A DNA stretch of 64,000 bases from Paenibacillus sp. (GTDB lineage: Bacteria; Bacillota; Bacilli; Paenibacillales; NBRC-103111), in contig JAPSLM010000005.1 in the NCBI GenBank assembly GCA_031180825.1, forward strand, positions 62,001-126,000, given 5' to 3'. Shown in pieces: positions 15,851 through 23,427 of this stretch. The stretch's first letter is position 1, and the number at the start of each line of letters is the position of its first letter. The notes below the pieces were generated by a model that saw only the letters and a list, made by a program, of their open reading frames with translations, was not told the DNA's origin and did no database searches. The translations under genes were made by a program, and so were the position numbers.

Positions 15851-15879
15851 ATTATAAACGAAAAAGATAGCGCTTACAA
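15851..15879 (-). promoter_or_regulatory. Sigma-A promoter of acoR with overlapping cre site
   Basis: On the minus strand TTGTAA (15879-15874) and TATAAT (15856-15851) are separated by exactly 17 bases. The cre sequence TGTAAGCGCTATCT (15878-15865) matches the CcpA consensus at every defined position and covers the -35 box, so CcpA binding should block acoR transcription while preferred sugars are present. In B. subtilis catabolite repression of the aco operon also acts through acoR. Confidence 0.8.
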
Positions 15880-15917
15880 TCAAGCTTCGGTCTCAGATGC
15901 GCCGCACTGGATAAGCG

Positions 15918-16970
15918 TTAGGGCTTGGGAGAGACAAGAATTTTGATCTGTTCTTTGCTGCCGGCCAATTCCTCGAATCCGTCCGGGACTAAACGGTCCA
16001 GCCGGATCTTCTTCGTAATCAATTCGTCGACCCGCAGCCGGCCTTCCGAGATGAGCGAGATGACGGCCGGGAAAATATTCCGGTAAGCGAGCACGCCTTT
16101 CAGCTCCCGTTCCTTGAGCACGAGAGTATTCGGAGCGATCGACGCCGGGTTTTCCCAGATGCTTACAATCATCGTCTGGCCGTCGGTTTTCGCGCTCCGG
16201 ATCGCATCGTTCAGGCAGACTTCGATGCCGGTGACTTCGAAGCTGACGTCGACGCCGCCGGGAACGAGCCGATGAATCGCTTCGACCGCATCGTCCTTTA
16301 GCGGCTGGATGACATGATGAGCACCCAGCGCGAGCGCCGTTCGCTGTCTCGCTTCGGAGATTTCGACGGCAATAATCCGGCTGGCGCCCGCCGCACGGGC
16401 GGCTTGAATGATGAGCAGGCCGATGGGACCCGCCCCGTAGACGACGCAGCTGTCGCCGGCCTTAAGCCTGCTCTGCCGGACGGCGTGAACGGCGACGGCC
16501 GCGGGCTCCACCATCGCGCCTTGCTCGTAGGTCATGGAATCCGGGAGCTTATGAACCATGCTCGCTTTGACCGAAGTGATCTCGCTGAACCCGCCTCCGC
16601 CTCCGCTCAGTCCGTGGAACCCGAGCGCATCGCACACGTTGTATAAGCCTTGCCGGCACGGAAGGCACGTCCCGCATGCGAGAATCGGCTCGACCGTTAC
16701 CCGGTCCCCAACCTTCACCTTCGTCACGCCCAGACCAACCTCGACGACTTCGCCGGAAAACTCATGCCCCAGGATGACCGGAGCCTGTTCGTTCGTCAAC
16801 GGATGGGGTTGACCGGGAATGAAGATCGGCCCGGCCAAATACTCGTGCAAATCCGTTCCGCATATGCCGCACCACTCGACGCGGATGTTGACCATGCCCG
16901 GCCGGACCGGCGGCACCGGCGTTTCCTCCGTACGCACATCGCGAATGCCATGCCAAAATGCAGCTTTCAT
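15918..16970 (-). CDS. bdhA: 2,3-butanediol dehydrogenase (zinc-dependent MDR)
   Basis: 350 residues, the usual length. Medium-chain zinc dehydrogenase: catalytic zinc ligands in EWCGICGTDLHEY and GHEFSGEV, structural zinc cysteines in CGTCLPCRQGLYNVC, and a Rossmann motif (VVYGAGPIGLLIIQAA, about 172-187). The N-terminus (MKAAFWHGIRDVR) and PHPLTNEQAPVILGHEF are characteristic of (R,R)-butanediol dehydrogenases. The enzyme interconverts 2,3-butanediol and acetoin with NAD. It lies 12 bases after acoL in the same direction, so butanediol entry is coupled to acetoin cleavage. AAGGAGG precedes the ATG. Confidence 0.9.
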   Translation of the reverse strand: MKAAFWHGIRDVRTEETPVPPVRPGMVNIRVEWCGICGTDLHEYLAGPIFIPGQPHPLTNEQAPVILGHEFSGEVVEVGLGVTKVKVGDRVTVEPILACGTCLPCRQGLYNVCDALGFHGLSGGGGGFSEITSVKASMVHKLPDSMTYEQGAMVEPAAVAVHAVRQSRLKAGDSCVVYGAGPIGLLIIQAARAAGASRIIAVEISEARQRTALALGAHHVIQPLKDDAVEAIHRLVPGGVDVSFEVTGIEVCLNDAIRSAKTDGQTMIVSIWENPASIAPNTLVLKERELKGVLAYRNIFPAVISLISEGRLRVDELITKKIRLDRLVPDGFEELAGSKEQIKILVSPKP

Positions 16971-16982
16971 CAGTGGACCTCC

Positions 16983-18362
16983 TTAAACGTGCACCGCGTG
17001 GCCGATCGCGCCCAGAATCGCTTCGTGAACCGCTTCGGACAATGTCGGATGGGCGGCGATAAAATGCTCCATCAGATCGGCGGTCATCTCGGTGTGCAGC
17101 AGGACCGCGCCTTGGCCGATCAGCTCCGTCGCCTTTGGACCGACAATGGAAATGCCGACAATTTCATGGTACTGCGGCTCCGTCAGCACCTTCACTCTGC
17201 CAACCGGTTCGTCCAGAATCAACGCTTTGCCGTTGGCGGCGAACGGAAATTCCCCAACGCGAATGTCGCCGTACCGCTCTCTGGCCTGCTTCTCGGTCAA
17301 GCCTACCCCGGCAATTTCCGGGGAGGTGTAGATGCAGCGCGGAACCGCCCGGTAATTGACCTTTGCATCGGCTCCGGCGGCGTGCAGCGCAGCGACGGTT
17401 CCCTCGTGAAAAGCGACATGCGCGAGCTGAATGCCGCCGATGACATCGCCGCAGGCATAAATATGGGGGACGCTGGTCTGCATATGCGCGTTGACCTCAA
17501 TCCCTTGCTTCGTATAACGGACCCCGGCATTTTCCAAACCGAGCCCGTCTGTTCGCGGCTTTCTCCCGATCGCGACAAGCACCCGGTCGGCGGTGCCTTC
17601 GAAGACCCGGCTCTCGGTTTCGAAAACCGCCAGCTTCCCCTCCGGCTGCAGCCGCTTCACGGCAGTGGACGTATAGATCTTCACGCCCGCTTTCTCCAGC
17701 TCCCGCTGCAGGATGGCCGCCGTGTCCGCATCCTCGCCCGGAAGCAGCTGGTCTGCCATCTCGACCACGGTCACCCGGCTTCCGAGACGGCTGTAGATGC
17801 TCGCGAATTCGCAGCCGATGACGCCGCCGCCGATAATAAGCAGGGAAGCGGGAACCGCGGGCAGCGACATGGCCTGGCCGCTGTGGATGATCCATTCTCC
17901 GTCGAACGGCGCAAAAGGCAGAGCGACGGGCTCCGAGCCTGCGGCGATAATGAACCGGTCCGCTTCCACGGCCTCCTGCTTGTCTCCATGTATGACTTGC
18001 AGCTTGCGTTCGGTAATGAAGCTTGCCTGCCCCCGAAGCACGCGGATTTTATTTTTTTTCATCAAATAGCCGATCCCCTGCACCAGCTTGTTCACAATCC
18101 CGTTCTTATAGCTCTGCACGGCGTTCCAATCGACCTCGACCTGATCCGCTGGCAGCACTACGCCGAACCGGTCGGCATGCCTGACTTTGTCCAGCGTATC
18201 CGCGGATTCCAGCAGCGATTTGGTCGGCATGCAGCCTTCGTTCAGGCACGTTCCTCCCAGCTCCTTCTGCTCGATCAACGTCACCCGCTTGCCCTGTCCG
18301 GCGGCGGCAATCGCCGCCACATACCCGGCAGGACCTCCTCCGATAATGGCTATCGTCTCCAT
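16983..18362 (-). CDS. acoL: Dihydrolipoyl dehydrogenase (E3) of the acetoin complex
   Basis: 459 residues. FAD motif IIGGGPAGYVAAIAA at 6-20, redox-active disulfide cysteines C39 and C44 in GGTCLNEGCMPTKS, an NAD-binding GGGVIGCEFASIY segment, the second FAD motif (IYACGDVIGG) and the C-terminal His-Glu pair in AAHPTLSEAVHE. It reoxidises the lipoyl arm of the E2 component and passes electrons to NAD. It starts 18 bases after the E2 stop codon, with AAGGAG upstream. Position in the operon assigns it to acetoin rather than pyruvate dehydrogenase. Confidence 0.93.
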   Translation of the reverse strand: METIAIIGGGPAGYVAAIAAAGQGKRVTLIEQKELGGTCLNEGCMPTKSLLESADTLDKVRHADRFGVVLPADQVEVDWNAVQSYKNGIVNKLVQGIGYLMKKNKIRVLRGQASFITERKLQVIHGDKQEAVEADRFIIAAGSEPVALPFAPFDGEWIIHSGQAMSLPAVPASLLIIGGGVIGCEFASIYSRLGSRVTVVEMADQLLPGEDADTAAILQRELEKAGVKIYTSTAVKRLQPEGKLAVFETESRVFEGTADRVLVAIGRKPRTDGLGLENAGVRYTKQGIEVNAHMQTSVPHIYACGDVIGGIQLAHVAFHEGTVAALHAAGADAKVNYRAVPRCIYTSPEIAGVGLTEKQARERYGDIRVGEFPFAANGKALILDEPVGRVKVLTEPQYHEIVGISIVGPKATELIGQGAVLLHTEMTADLMEHFIAAHPTLSEAVHEAILGAIGHAVHV

Positions 18363-18380
18363 GTATGATACTCCTTCCTG

Positions 18381-19682
18381 CTACAAAACGAGCCGGTACG
18401 GGTCTTCCAGCGCATCCTTCACCGCACGCAGGAACTCGGCGGCCGGCGCGCCGTCCAGTACCCGGTGGTCGAAGGTCAGGCTGAGCGGCAGCAAACTTCG
18501 GCGCTGCAATTCGTCGCCCCGGTAGACCGGCGTATCCGTCACGGCGCCGACGCCGAGAATGCCCGCTTCGGGCGTGTTCAGAATCGGCGTGAAATAATCG
18601 ATGCCGTAAGCGCCGAGGTTCGTGATCGTAAACGTCGAGCCTTGAAGGGCGTCGCTGCCCAGTTGGCCGCTTCGCGCTTGCTGCGCCAGCGCCTTGATGT
18701 GGCGCGACAAGTCCAGTACGGAGTACTGGTCGGCATGACGGATGACCGGAACGACCAGGCCTTTGTCCAAAGCGACGGCGATGCCCAAATGCACGTGGTC
18801 GAACACGTGGATGCGGTCGCCGATATACGCGCTGTTCATCTGCTTATGCCGCTTGAGCGAAAGAACGACGGCGCGGGCGATGAAATCGGTCACCGTCAGC
18901 TTGACCTCGTGCTGCTTCTGCGCGGTTTCGCTCATCCGCTTCTGAAGCGCGAGCAGATCGGTGACGTCGGCCCGCAGCGTCAGCGTCAGCTGGGCGCTCT
19001 GCTGCAAGCTGTCGTGCATCCGCGCCGCGATGACCTTGCGAATGCCGGCGACCGGAATTTGCTCCGCATGCTCCACTAAGCCGGACGGGGCGGCAGCCAG
19101 CGCAGAATTGGTTAACCCAACGGAAGCCTGGCTGTCGGATGAAGCAGCAGCTTCCCCGGCAGAAGCAGGCGTGGATGCCGCGTTGGCGATTGCGTGCTCC
19201 ACGTCCTCTTTCGTAATTCGTCCCTGCGGGCCCGTTCCCGTTATTTTCGCGATATCGAGCCCGGCCGCTTCCGCCATTTTGCGGGCGACGGGGGAAACTT
19301 TAATGTCCCTGCCGTGTGCGGGAGCCTCGGCAGGCGCACTCCCGCCCGCCGGAGCTGCGTCTGACGGAAGAGCAGCGTCCGCAGCCGCATTCTCCCCAGG
19401 CTTTGCGCCCGCCGCCCCTGCAGCGGCGGTGCCGACTTGTTCGCCGGGTTGGCCGATATAGCCGATGATCGTGCCCGGCGGCACGCCCTCCCCTTCGGGA
19501 ACGGCGATCTTCAGCAGGACGCCGTCCGCAGGCGCTTCCAGATCCGTCTCGATTTTTTCCGAGCCGATGTTGGCGATGATCTCCCCTTTGGTCACGGGGT
19601 CGCCCTCTTTTTTATGCCAAAGGGATACCGATCCTTCCTTCATTGCCATGCCCAGCTTGGGCATGACGACTTCTACAGCCAT
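18381..19682 (-). CDS. acoC: Dihydrolipoamide acetyltransferase (E2) of the acetoin complex
   Basis: 433 residues from the ATG at 19682 (AGGAGA 7 bases upstream); the in-frame extension to 19727 overlaps the preceding gene end and is not conserved. One lipoyl domain (1-78, lipoyl Lys43 in GSEKIETDLEA), an Ala/Pro/Gly-rich linker, a peripheral-subunit-binding domain (about 125-160, VSPVARKMAEAAGLD), a second Ala-rich linker and the catalytic domain (about 205-433) with the HxxxDG motif in FDHRVLDGAPAAEF. It transfers the acetyl group from acetoin cleavage to CoA. Third gene of the sigma-54 operon. Confidence 0.93.
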   Translation of the reverse strand: MAVEVVMPKLGMAMKEGSVSLWHKKEGDPVTKGEIIANIGSEKIETDLEAPADGVLLKIAVPEGEGVPPGTIIGYIGQPGEQVGTAAAGAAGAKPGENAAADAALPSDAAPAGGSAPAEAPAHGRDIKVSPVARKMAEAAGLDIAKITGTGPQGRITKEDVEHAIANAASTPASAGEAAASSDSQASVGLTNSALAAAPSGLVEHAEQIPVAGIRKVIAARMHDSLQQSAQLTLTLRADVTDLLALQKRMSETAQKQHEVKLTVTDFIARAVVLSLKRHKQMNSAYIGDRIHVFDHVHLGIAVALDKGLVVPVIRHADQYSVLDLSRHIKALAQQARSGQLGSDALQGSTFTITNLGAYGIDYFTPILNTPEAGILGVGAVTDTPVYRGDELQRRSLLPLSLTFDHRVLDGAPAAEFLRAVKDALEDPYRLVL

Positions 19683-19716
19683 GGCGATCTCTCCTATCCG
19701 GTTAGTCTGAGTCCGT

Positions 19717-20751
19717 CTATACGGCAAGCAGCGATTTGTCGCCTAACAGCTCGGCAACGACTTCCAGCACCTTTTGCGGCGTTGGCAAATAAATGTCTTC
19801 CAGCGGCGGCGAGAACGGCACGGGCGTATGCGGCGCCGTGATCCGCTTGATCGGCGCATCCAGGCTGTCGAACGCCTTATCCGCGACGAGAGCGGCGATA
19901 TCCGTCGCGATGCTGCAGCGCGGATTCGCCTCGTCGATGACGATCAGGCGGTTCGTCTTCGCGACCGATGCGAGAATCGTATCTTCATCGAGCGGGGACA
20001 AGCTGCGCGGATCGACGACTTCCGCTTCGATCCCTTTTTGCGAGAGCTGGCGGGCAGCCGTCAGCGCTGTCTGTACCTGCTTGCCGATCGCCACGATGGT
20101 CAGGTCCGAACCGGCCCGCTTAATATCGGCTTTTCCAAGCGGAATCGTGTAGTAGCCTTCGGGCACCTCGCCGGTCACGTTATACAGCGTTTTATCTTCG
20201 AAGAAAATGACGGGATCGTTATCCTCGATGGACGCGAGCAGCAGCCCTTTGGCATCGTAAGGCGTGGAAGGGACAACGACTTTAATGCCGGGAATGCTGG
20301 TGAACAGCGCATACAGGCTCTGCGAATGCTGGGCCGCCGCGCGGAAGCCGGCCCCGTGCGTCGTGCGGATCGTCACCGGCACCTGCGCCTTGCCCCCGAA
20401 CATGTAGCGGAATTTGGCCCCCTGGTTAAGCACCTGATCCAGACAGCTTCCGATAAAATCGTTAAACATCAGCTCCGCGATCGGACGCAGGCCCGTCGCA
20501 GCCGCAGTCATCGCCGCGCCGACATACCCCGCCTCGGTGATCGGCGTATCCAGCACCCGGTCTCGACCGAATTCCTGCACGAGCCCTTTCGTGACGCCAA
20601 GCACTCCGCCCCACGCTTCATCGTCCTGCAAATGGTCTACGGCCGCCCCGCCGGCTACGTCCTCGCCCATCAGAATGACATTTTCGTCCTTGCGCATCGC
20701 CAGCTTCATCGCCTCGTTGATCGCTGCGGACATACTGATTTTTCTTGTCAT
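19717..20751 (-). CDS. acoB: Acetoin dehydrogenase E1 beta subunit
   Basis: 344 residues from the ATG at 20751, with GGAGG 7 bases upstream; the frame upstream to 20793 is not part of the fold. Transketolase-like pyrimidine-binding and C-terminal domains: MGEDVAGGAAVDHLQDDEAW near the N-terminus, then TPITEAGYVGAAMTAA, and the RTTHGAGFRAAAQHSQS segment typical of E1 beta. With AcoA it forms the thiamine diphosphate-dependent component that cleaves acetoin to acetaldehyde and an acetyl group. It starts 22 bases after acoA. Confidence 0.93.
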   Translation of the reverse strand: MTRKISMSAAINEAMKLAMRKDENVILMGEDVAGGAAVDHLQDDEAWGGVLGVTKGLVQEFGRDRVLDTPITEAGYVGAAMTAAATGLRPIAELMFNDFIGSCLDQVLNQGAKFRYMFGGKAQVPVTIRTTHGAGFRAAAQHSQSLYALFTSIPGIKVVVPSTPYDAKGLLLASIEDNDPVIFFEDKTLYNVTGEVPEGYYTIPLGKADIKRAGSDLTIVAIGKQVQTALTAARQLSQKGIEAEVVDPRSLSPLDEDTILASVAKTNRLIVIDEANPRCSIATDIAALVADKAFDSLDAPIKRITAPHTPVPFSPPLEDIYLPTPQKVLEVVAELLGDKSLLAV

Positions 20752-20773
20752 GCCGGTTCCTCCTCCAATGAAA

Positions 20774-21769
20774 TTAGTAAGATACGTACACATCCGTCAG
20801 CAGCTCGGATGCGTCCGGATACGGGCTGTTTTCCGAAAACTCGACGGCCTTCTCCACCGCTTGCTCCACCGAGGCTTTCATTTCTGTCAGCTCGGCTTCC
20901 GTGTATAGGCGCTCAGCCAGCAAATACGATTCGAACTGGGCAATCGCGTCTTTTTCCTGCAAATGCTCTTTTCGCTCGTTCTCTTTTTTATATTTTTGGG
21001 CATCGCCCTCAAAATGTCCGTAATTGCGGTAGGTGACGCACTCGATCAACGTCGGGCCCTCGCCTCTGCGCGCCCGCTGTACGGCCTGTTCCGCCGCTGC
21101 ATACACGGCAAGCACGTCTTTGCCGTCCACCCGGACGCCCGGAATATTGTAAGCGATTGCACGATCGGCGATCGTTTTGCAGCTTGAGGCGTATTCGAAT
21201 GGCGTCGCTTCCCCGTACCCGTTATTTTCGGCAACGAAAATGACCGGCAGCTTCCAAATCGCGGCCAAATTAATGCCTTCGTGGAACGTTCCTTGATTGT
21301 TCGCTCCGTCTCCGAAAAAGCATACGCTGACCGCATTCGTCTTCTTGTACTTGGCGGTCAAGGCGGAGCCGCAGGCCAGCGGATAGCCGCCGCCGACAAT
21401 GCCGTTGGCGCCGAGCATGCCTTTGTTCAGGTCGGCGATATGCATCGATCCGCCTTTCCCTTTGCACAGCCCGGTTATTTTCCCGAACAGCTCCGCCATC
21501 ATGCCGTCCAGCTCGCAGCCTTTGGCGATACAGTGCCCGTGCCCGCGGTGCGTGCTGGTGATGCTGTCTTTGTCGTCAAGATGCGCGCATACGCCGACGG
21601 CAACCGCTTCTTCCCCCGCGTACAGATGGACGAAGCCGGGAAGTCTGCCCTGAGCGAACAATTCGTGCACCTTATCCTCGAACTTACGGATTTCCAGCAT
21701 CTTTTGAAACATCCATCCTGCTTTTTCCCGGCTCAAGGCCGTTCCCTTGTCCTGCGCGGCGTTAACCAT
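20774..21769 (-). CDS. acoA: Acetoin dehydrogenase E1 alpha subunit
   Basis: 331 residues from the ATG at 21769, which has AAGGAGG 7 bases upstream; upstream in-frame codons run through the sigma-54 promoter and cannot be translated from it. E1 alpha dehydrogenase domain with the thiamine diphosphate/magnesium motif GDGANNQGTFHEGIN and nearby VAENNGYGEATP, plus GFVHLYAGEEAVAVG and THRGHGHCIAKG. First gene of the acetoin operon, directly downstream of the -24/-12 promoter. Together with acoB, acoC and acoL it makes a complete dehydrogenase complex. Confidence 0.94.
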   Translation of the reverse strand: MVNAAQDKGTALSREKAGWMFQKMLEIRKFEDKVHELFAQGRLPGFVHLYAGEEAVAVGVCAHLDDKDSITSTHRGHGHCIAKGCELDGMMAELFGKITGLCKGKGGSMHIADLNKGMLGANGIVGGGYPLACGSALTAKYKKTNAVSVCFFGDGANNQGTFHEGINLAAIWKLPVIFVAENNGYGEATPFEYASSCKTIADRAIAYNIPGVRVDGKDVLAVYAAAEQAVQRARRGEGPTLIECVTYRNYGHFEGDAQKYKKENERKEHLQEKDAIAQFESYLLAERLYTEAELTEMKASVEQAVEKAVEFSENSPYPDASELLTDVYVSY

Positions 21770-21819
21770 ACCGTATTCCTCCTTTTCGGATTCAAAAAAT
21801 GTCCCCACGCCCGTAATAA

Positions 21820-21836
21820 TGCAAGTTTCGTGCCAA
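21820..21836 (-). promoter_or_regulatory. Sigma-54 (-24/-12) promoter of the acetoin operon
   Basis: On the minus strand TTGGCACG (21836-21829) and TTGCA (21824-21820) give the canonical spacing and essentially match the sigma-54 consensus. It lies 50 bases before acoA, whose neighbour acoR codes for a sigma-54 activator with an intact GAFTGA loop. Transcription would begin near 21809. Confidence 0.92.
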
Positions 21837-21889
21837 CGCAAAAAAACGCCTGATCCACGCGAGAGTACGGCCCGCGGCCAGCCGAAGAA

Positions 21890-21942
21890 GTGTACACAAA
21901 GAGACGACAGTCTCGTTTTGTCCACTTTTGTTCACCTTTTAA
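21890..21942. promoter_or_regulatory. Candidate AcoR upstream activating sites
   Basis: About 55-105 bases upstream of the -24 box lie an imperfect dyad (CACAAAGAGAC - GACA - GTCTCGTTTTGT, about 21893-21922) and a tandem pair TTTTGTCCAC/TTTTGTTCAC. Enhancer sites for sigma-54 activators usually occupy this position. No AcoR binding consensus was checked. Confidence 0.45.
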
Positions 21943-22212
21943 ACGGGATATAATTGGATTATAATGGGTTAATATTCCAAAATCGGGGTTCGTGAAGGAG
22001 GGAGACGATAGAAGCGGAATCCGGATCGAAAAAGTCATGTTCCGCTTTAGGGATGGACGGCTACGGGTTTGTAATGCTCAGCACGATGGTTGCGCCCGAG
22101 CTGCTGGAGCAAGCCGGGCTTGGAACTTTGGCGGATGCCGCGATCAGCCGCAGGATCGAAGACTTGGACGGCGAGGTTGCGAACGACAAGCAGCCGAAAG
22201 GCCGCATTTCCA
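21943..22212 (+). other. Unassigned region with an orphan ribosome site and open frame
   Basis: After the activator sites the plus strand carries TATAATTGGATTATAAT, a strong AAGGAGGG ribosome site at about 21995-22002, and then an open frame whose first codon at a good distance is ATA (22008), not a standard start. The translation looks protein-like (MDGYGFVMLSTMVAPELLEQ, RRIEDLDGEVANDKQPKGR) up to about 22210. It then runs without a stop into DNA antisense to lrgB. It could be a decayed or truncated gene, or a gene using GTG 21992 in another frame. No product is named. Confidence 0.3.
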
Positions 22213-22239
22213 TAAAAAGGAAGAGCATGGGGCTCTTCC
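22213..22239 (-). terminator. Terminator of lrgAB
   Basis: On the minus strand GGAAGAGC - CCCAT - GCTCTTCC, an 8-bp perfect stem, is followed by TTTTTATGG. It lies about 40 bases after the lrgB stop codon. Confidence 0.85.
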
Positions 22240-22279
22240 CTCGCATGTTTGCTGTAAGCGCGAATAATCTCCGGCGGCC

Positions 22280-22960
22280 TTACAAGAGCAGGACCAGCCA
22301 AGGGACAACGACCAGCGCCAAAAGCGCGGACATGAGCATGGATATGCTCGATACCGTACCGGAGACGGCGCCGAACTCGAACGCCGTCGTCGTCCCGGCC
22401 GTATGGGCGCTCGTCCCGAGCATCACGCCCTGCGCTACCCCGCTGCGGATGCGGAACAGCCGGATAAGCGCCGGTCCGACGACCGTTCCGAGCAAGCCCG
22501 TGACCAGCACGAACAGCGCCGTCATCGCGGGGATGCCCCCGATCATATCCGTGATGGCGATGGCAATCGGCGTGGTCGTCGAGCGCAGCACCAGGCCGTC
22601 AATGAGCTGCACGTCGAGGTGCAGCCCCTTGGCGATCCACACCGATGTCGCCACTCCCGCCGCGGAACCGACAAGCACGCTGGCCATGATCTCCACGGCA
22701 TATTTGCGCAGCAGCGCGACATTTTTATAAAGCGGCACGGCCAAGGCAATCGTCGCGGGTCCGATCATATCCGTCAGCCAATGCGCCCCGGCGTTGTAGG
22801 TTTCGTAAGGAATGTCCGCTTGCAGCAGCAGGACGATAACAATCGCCGGCGTCAGCAGCAGCGGCGACAGATAGAGTTTACGCTTTCTGCGGTACAGGCT
22901 TTTTATGCCGTAATAGACGGCCATGGTGAACAGCAGCAAGCCGAGCGAGAGCCAGGTCAT
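22280..22960 (-). CDS. lrgB: LrgB/CidB family membrane protein
   Basis: 226 residues from the ATG at 22960. Six to seven hydrophobic helices and the LrgB signature in the C-terminal half (GVAQGVMLGTSAHTAGTTTA, then EFGAVSGTVSSISM). The start overlaps the lrgA stop (ATGA). The family forms membrane complexes with LrgA; B. subtilis PftAB of this family carries pyruvate, while the S. aureus members affect autolysis. The divergent LysR gene and the adjacent acetoin operon fit a role in overflow carbon metabolism, but that is an inference. Confidence 0.88.
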   Translation of the reverse strand: MTWLSLGLLLFTMAVYYGIKSLYRRKRKLYLSPLLLTPAIVIVLLLQADIPYETYNAGAHWLTDMIGPATIALAVPLYKNVALLRKYAVEIMASVLVGSAAGVATSVWIAKGLHLDVQLIDGLVLRSTTTPIAIAITDMIGGIPAMTALFVLVTGLLGTVVGPALIRLFRIRSGVAQGVMLGTSAHTAGTTTAFEFGAVSGTVSSISMLMSALLALVVVPWLVLLL

Positions 22961-23328
22961 GACGGTGTCCGCTCCTTCCGCTTCACGATCGCTTGCGCCA
23001 CAAGCCCTGCCGAGAGCATGACGACGACAAGGCTGCACACCAGCACGAGCATGATGGGCAAGCCGTTCTCCAGCAGCAGCGACTGATATTGAACCATCCC
23101 GGCTGCCGCGGGGATGAAAAACAGCAGCATTTCCGCCAAAAGCCATTTGGCCCCCAGATCGATCCATTCGATCCGGATGATTTTCAGTTGAAGCAGCACA
23201 AAGACCAAGACAATCCCGAGAATGCTCCCCGGAACCGGTAAATGAAGCAGGGCCGTCAGCCCGTTCAACAGCCAAGAAACGAGCACAAAAAAGAGCACCT
23301 GCCCCAAAGTTTTCACAAAAGCCGCCAT
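22957..23328 (-). CDS. lrgA: CidA/LrgA family membrane protein
   Basis: 123 residues from the ATG at 23328, which has AAGGAG 9 bases upstream; the ATG at 23352 has a poorer site. Four hydrophobic helices with the family segments LPVPGSILGIVLVFVLLQ and FFIPAAAGMVQY, and a basic C-terminus (VKRKERTPS). Its stop overlaps the lrgB start. It is thought to work as a holin-like or transport subunit together with LrgB. Divergently transcribed from a LysR regulator gene 99 bases away. Confidence 0.88.
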   Translation of the reverse strand: MAAFVKTLGQVLFFVLVSWLLNGLTALLHLPVPGSILGIVLVFVLLQLKIIRIEWIDLGAKWLLAEMLLFFIPAAAGMVQYQSLLLENGLPIMLVLVCSLVVVMLSAGLVAQAIVKRKERTPS

Positions 23329-23373
23329 TCGGTACAGCTCCTTTCCATCCAAAGTTTACACCCCTTCCTTTCA

Positions 23374-23412
23374 TAGGTAAAATGAATATATCGAATTCTT
23401 TTCATTCCTATC
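23374..23412. promoter_or_regulatory. Candidate LysR operator between lrgA and its regulator
   Basis: The short divergent spacer contains ATAGGTAAAATGAA and TTTTCATTCCTAT as an imperfect inverted repeat around ATATCGAATTC. This is the expected position for a LysR-type regulator to control both directions. No experimental or consensus support was available. Confidence 0.35.
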
Positions 23413-23427
23413 GTCTATGTAAGGGAG

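Noticed and set aside
16650-18368. 572-codon open frame on the plus strand
   Set aside because: Antisense of bdhA and acoL; no recognisable protein and no start signal.
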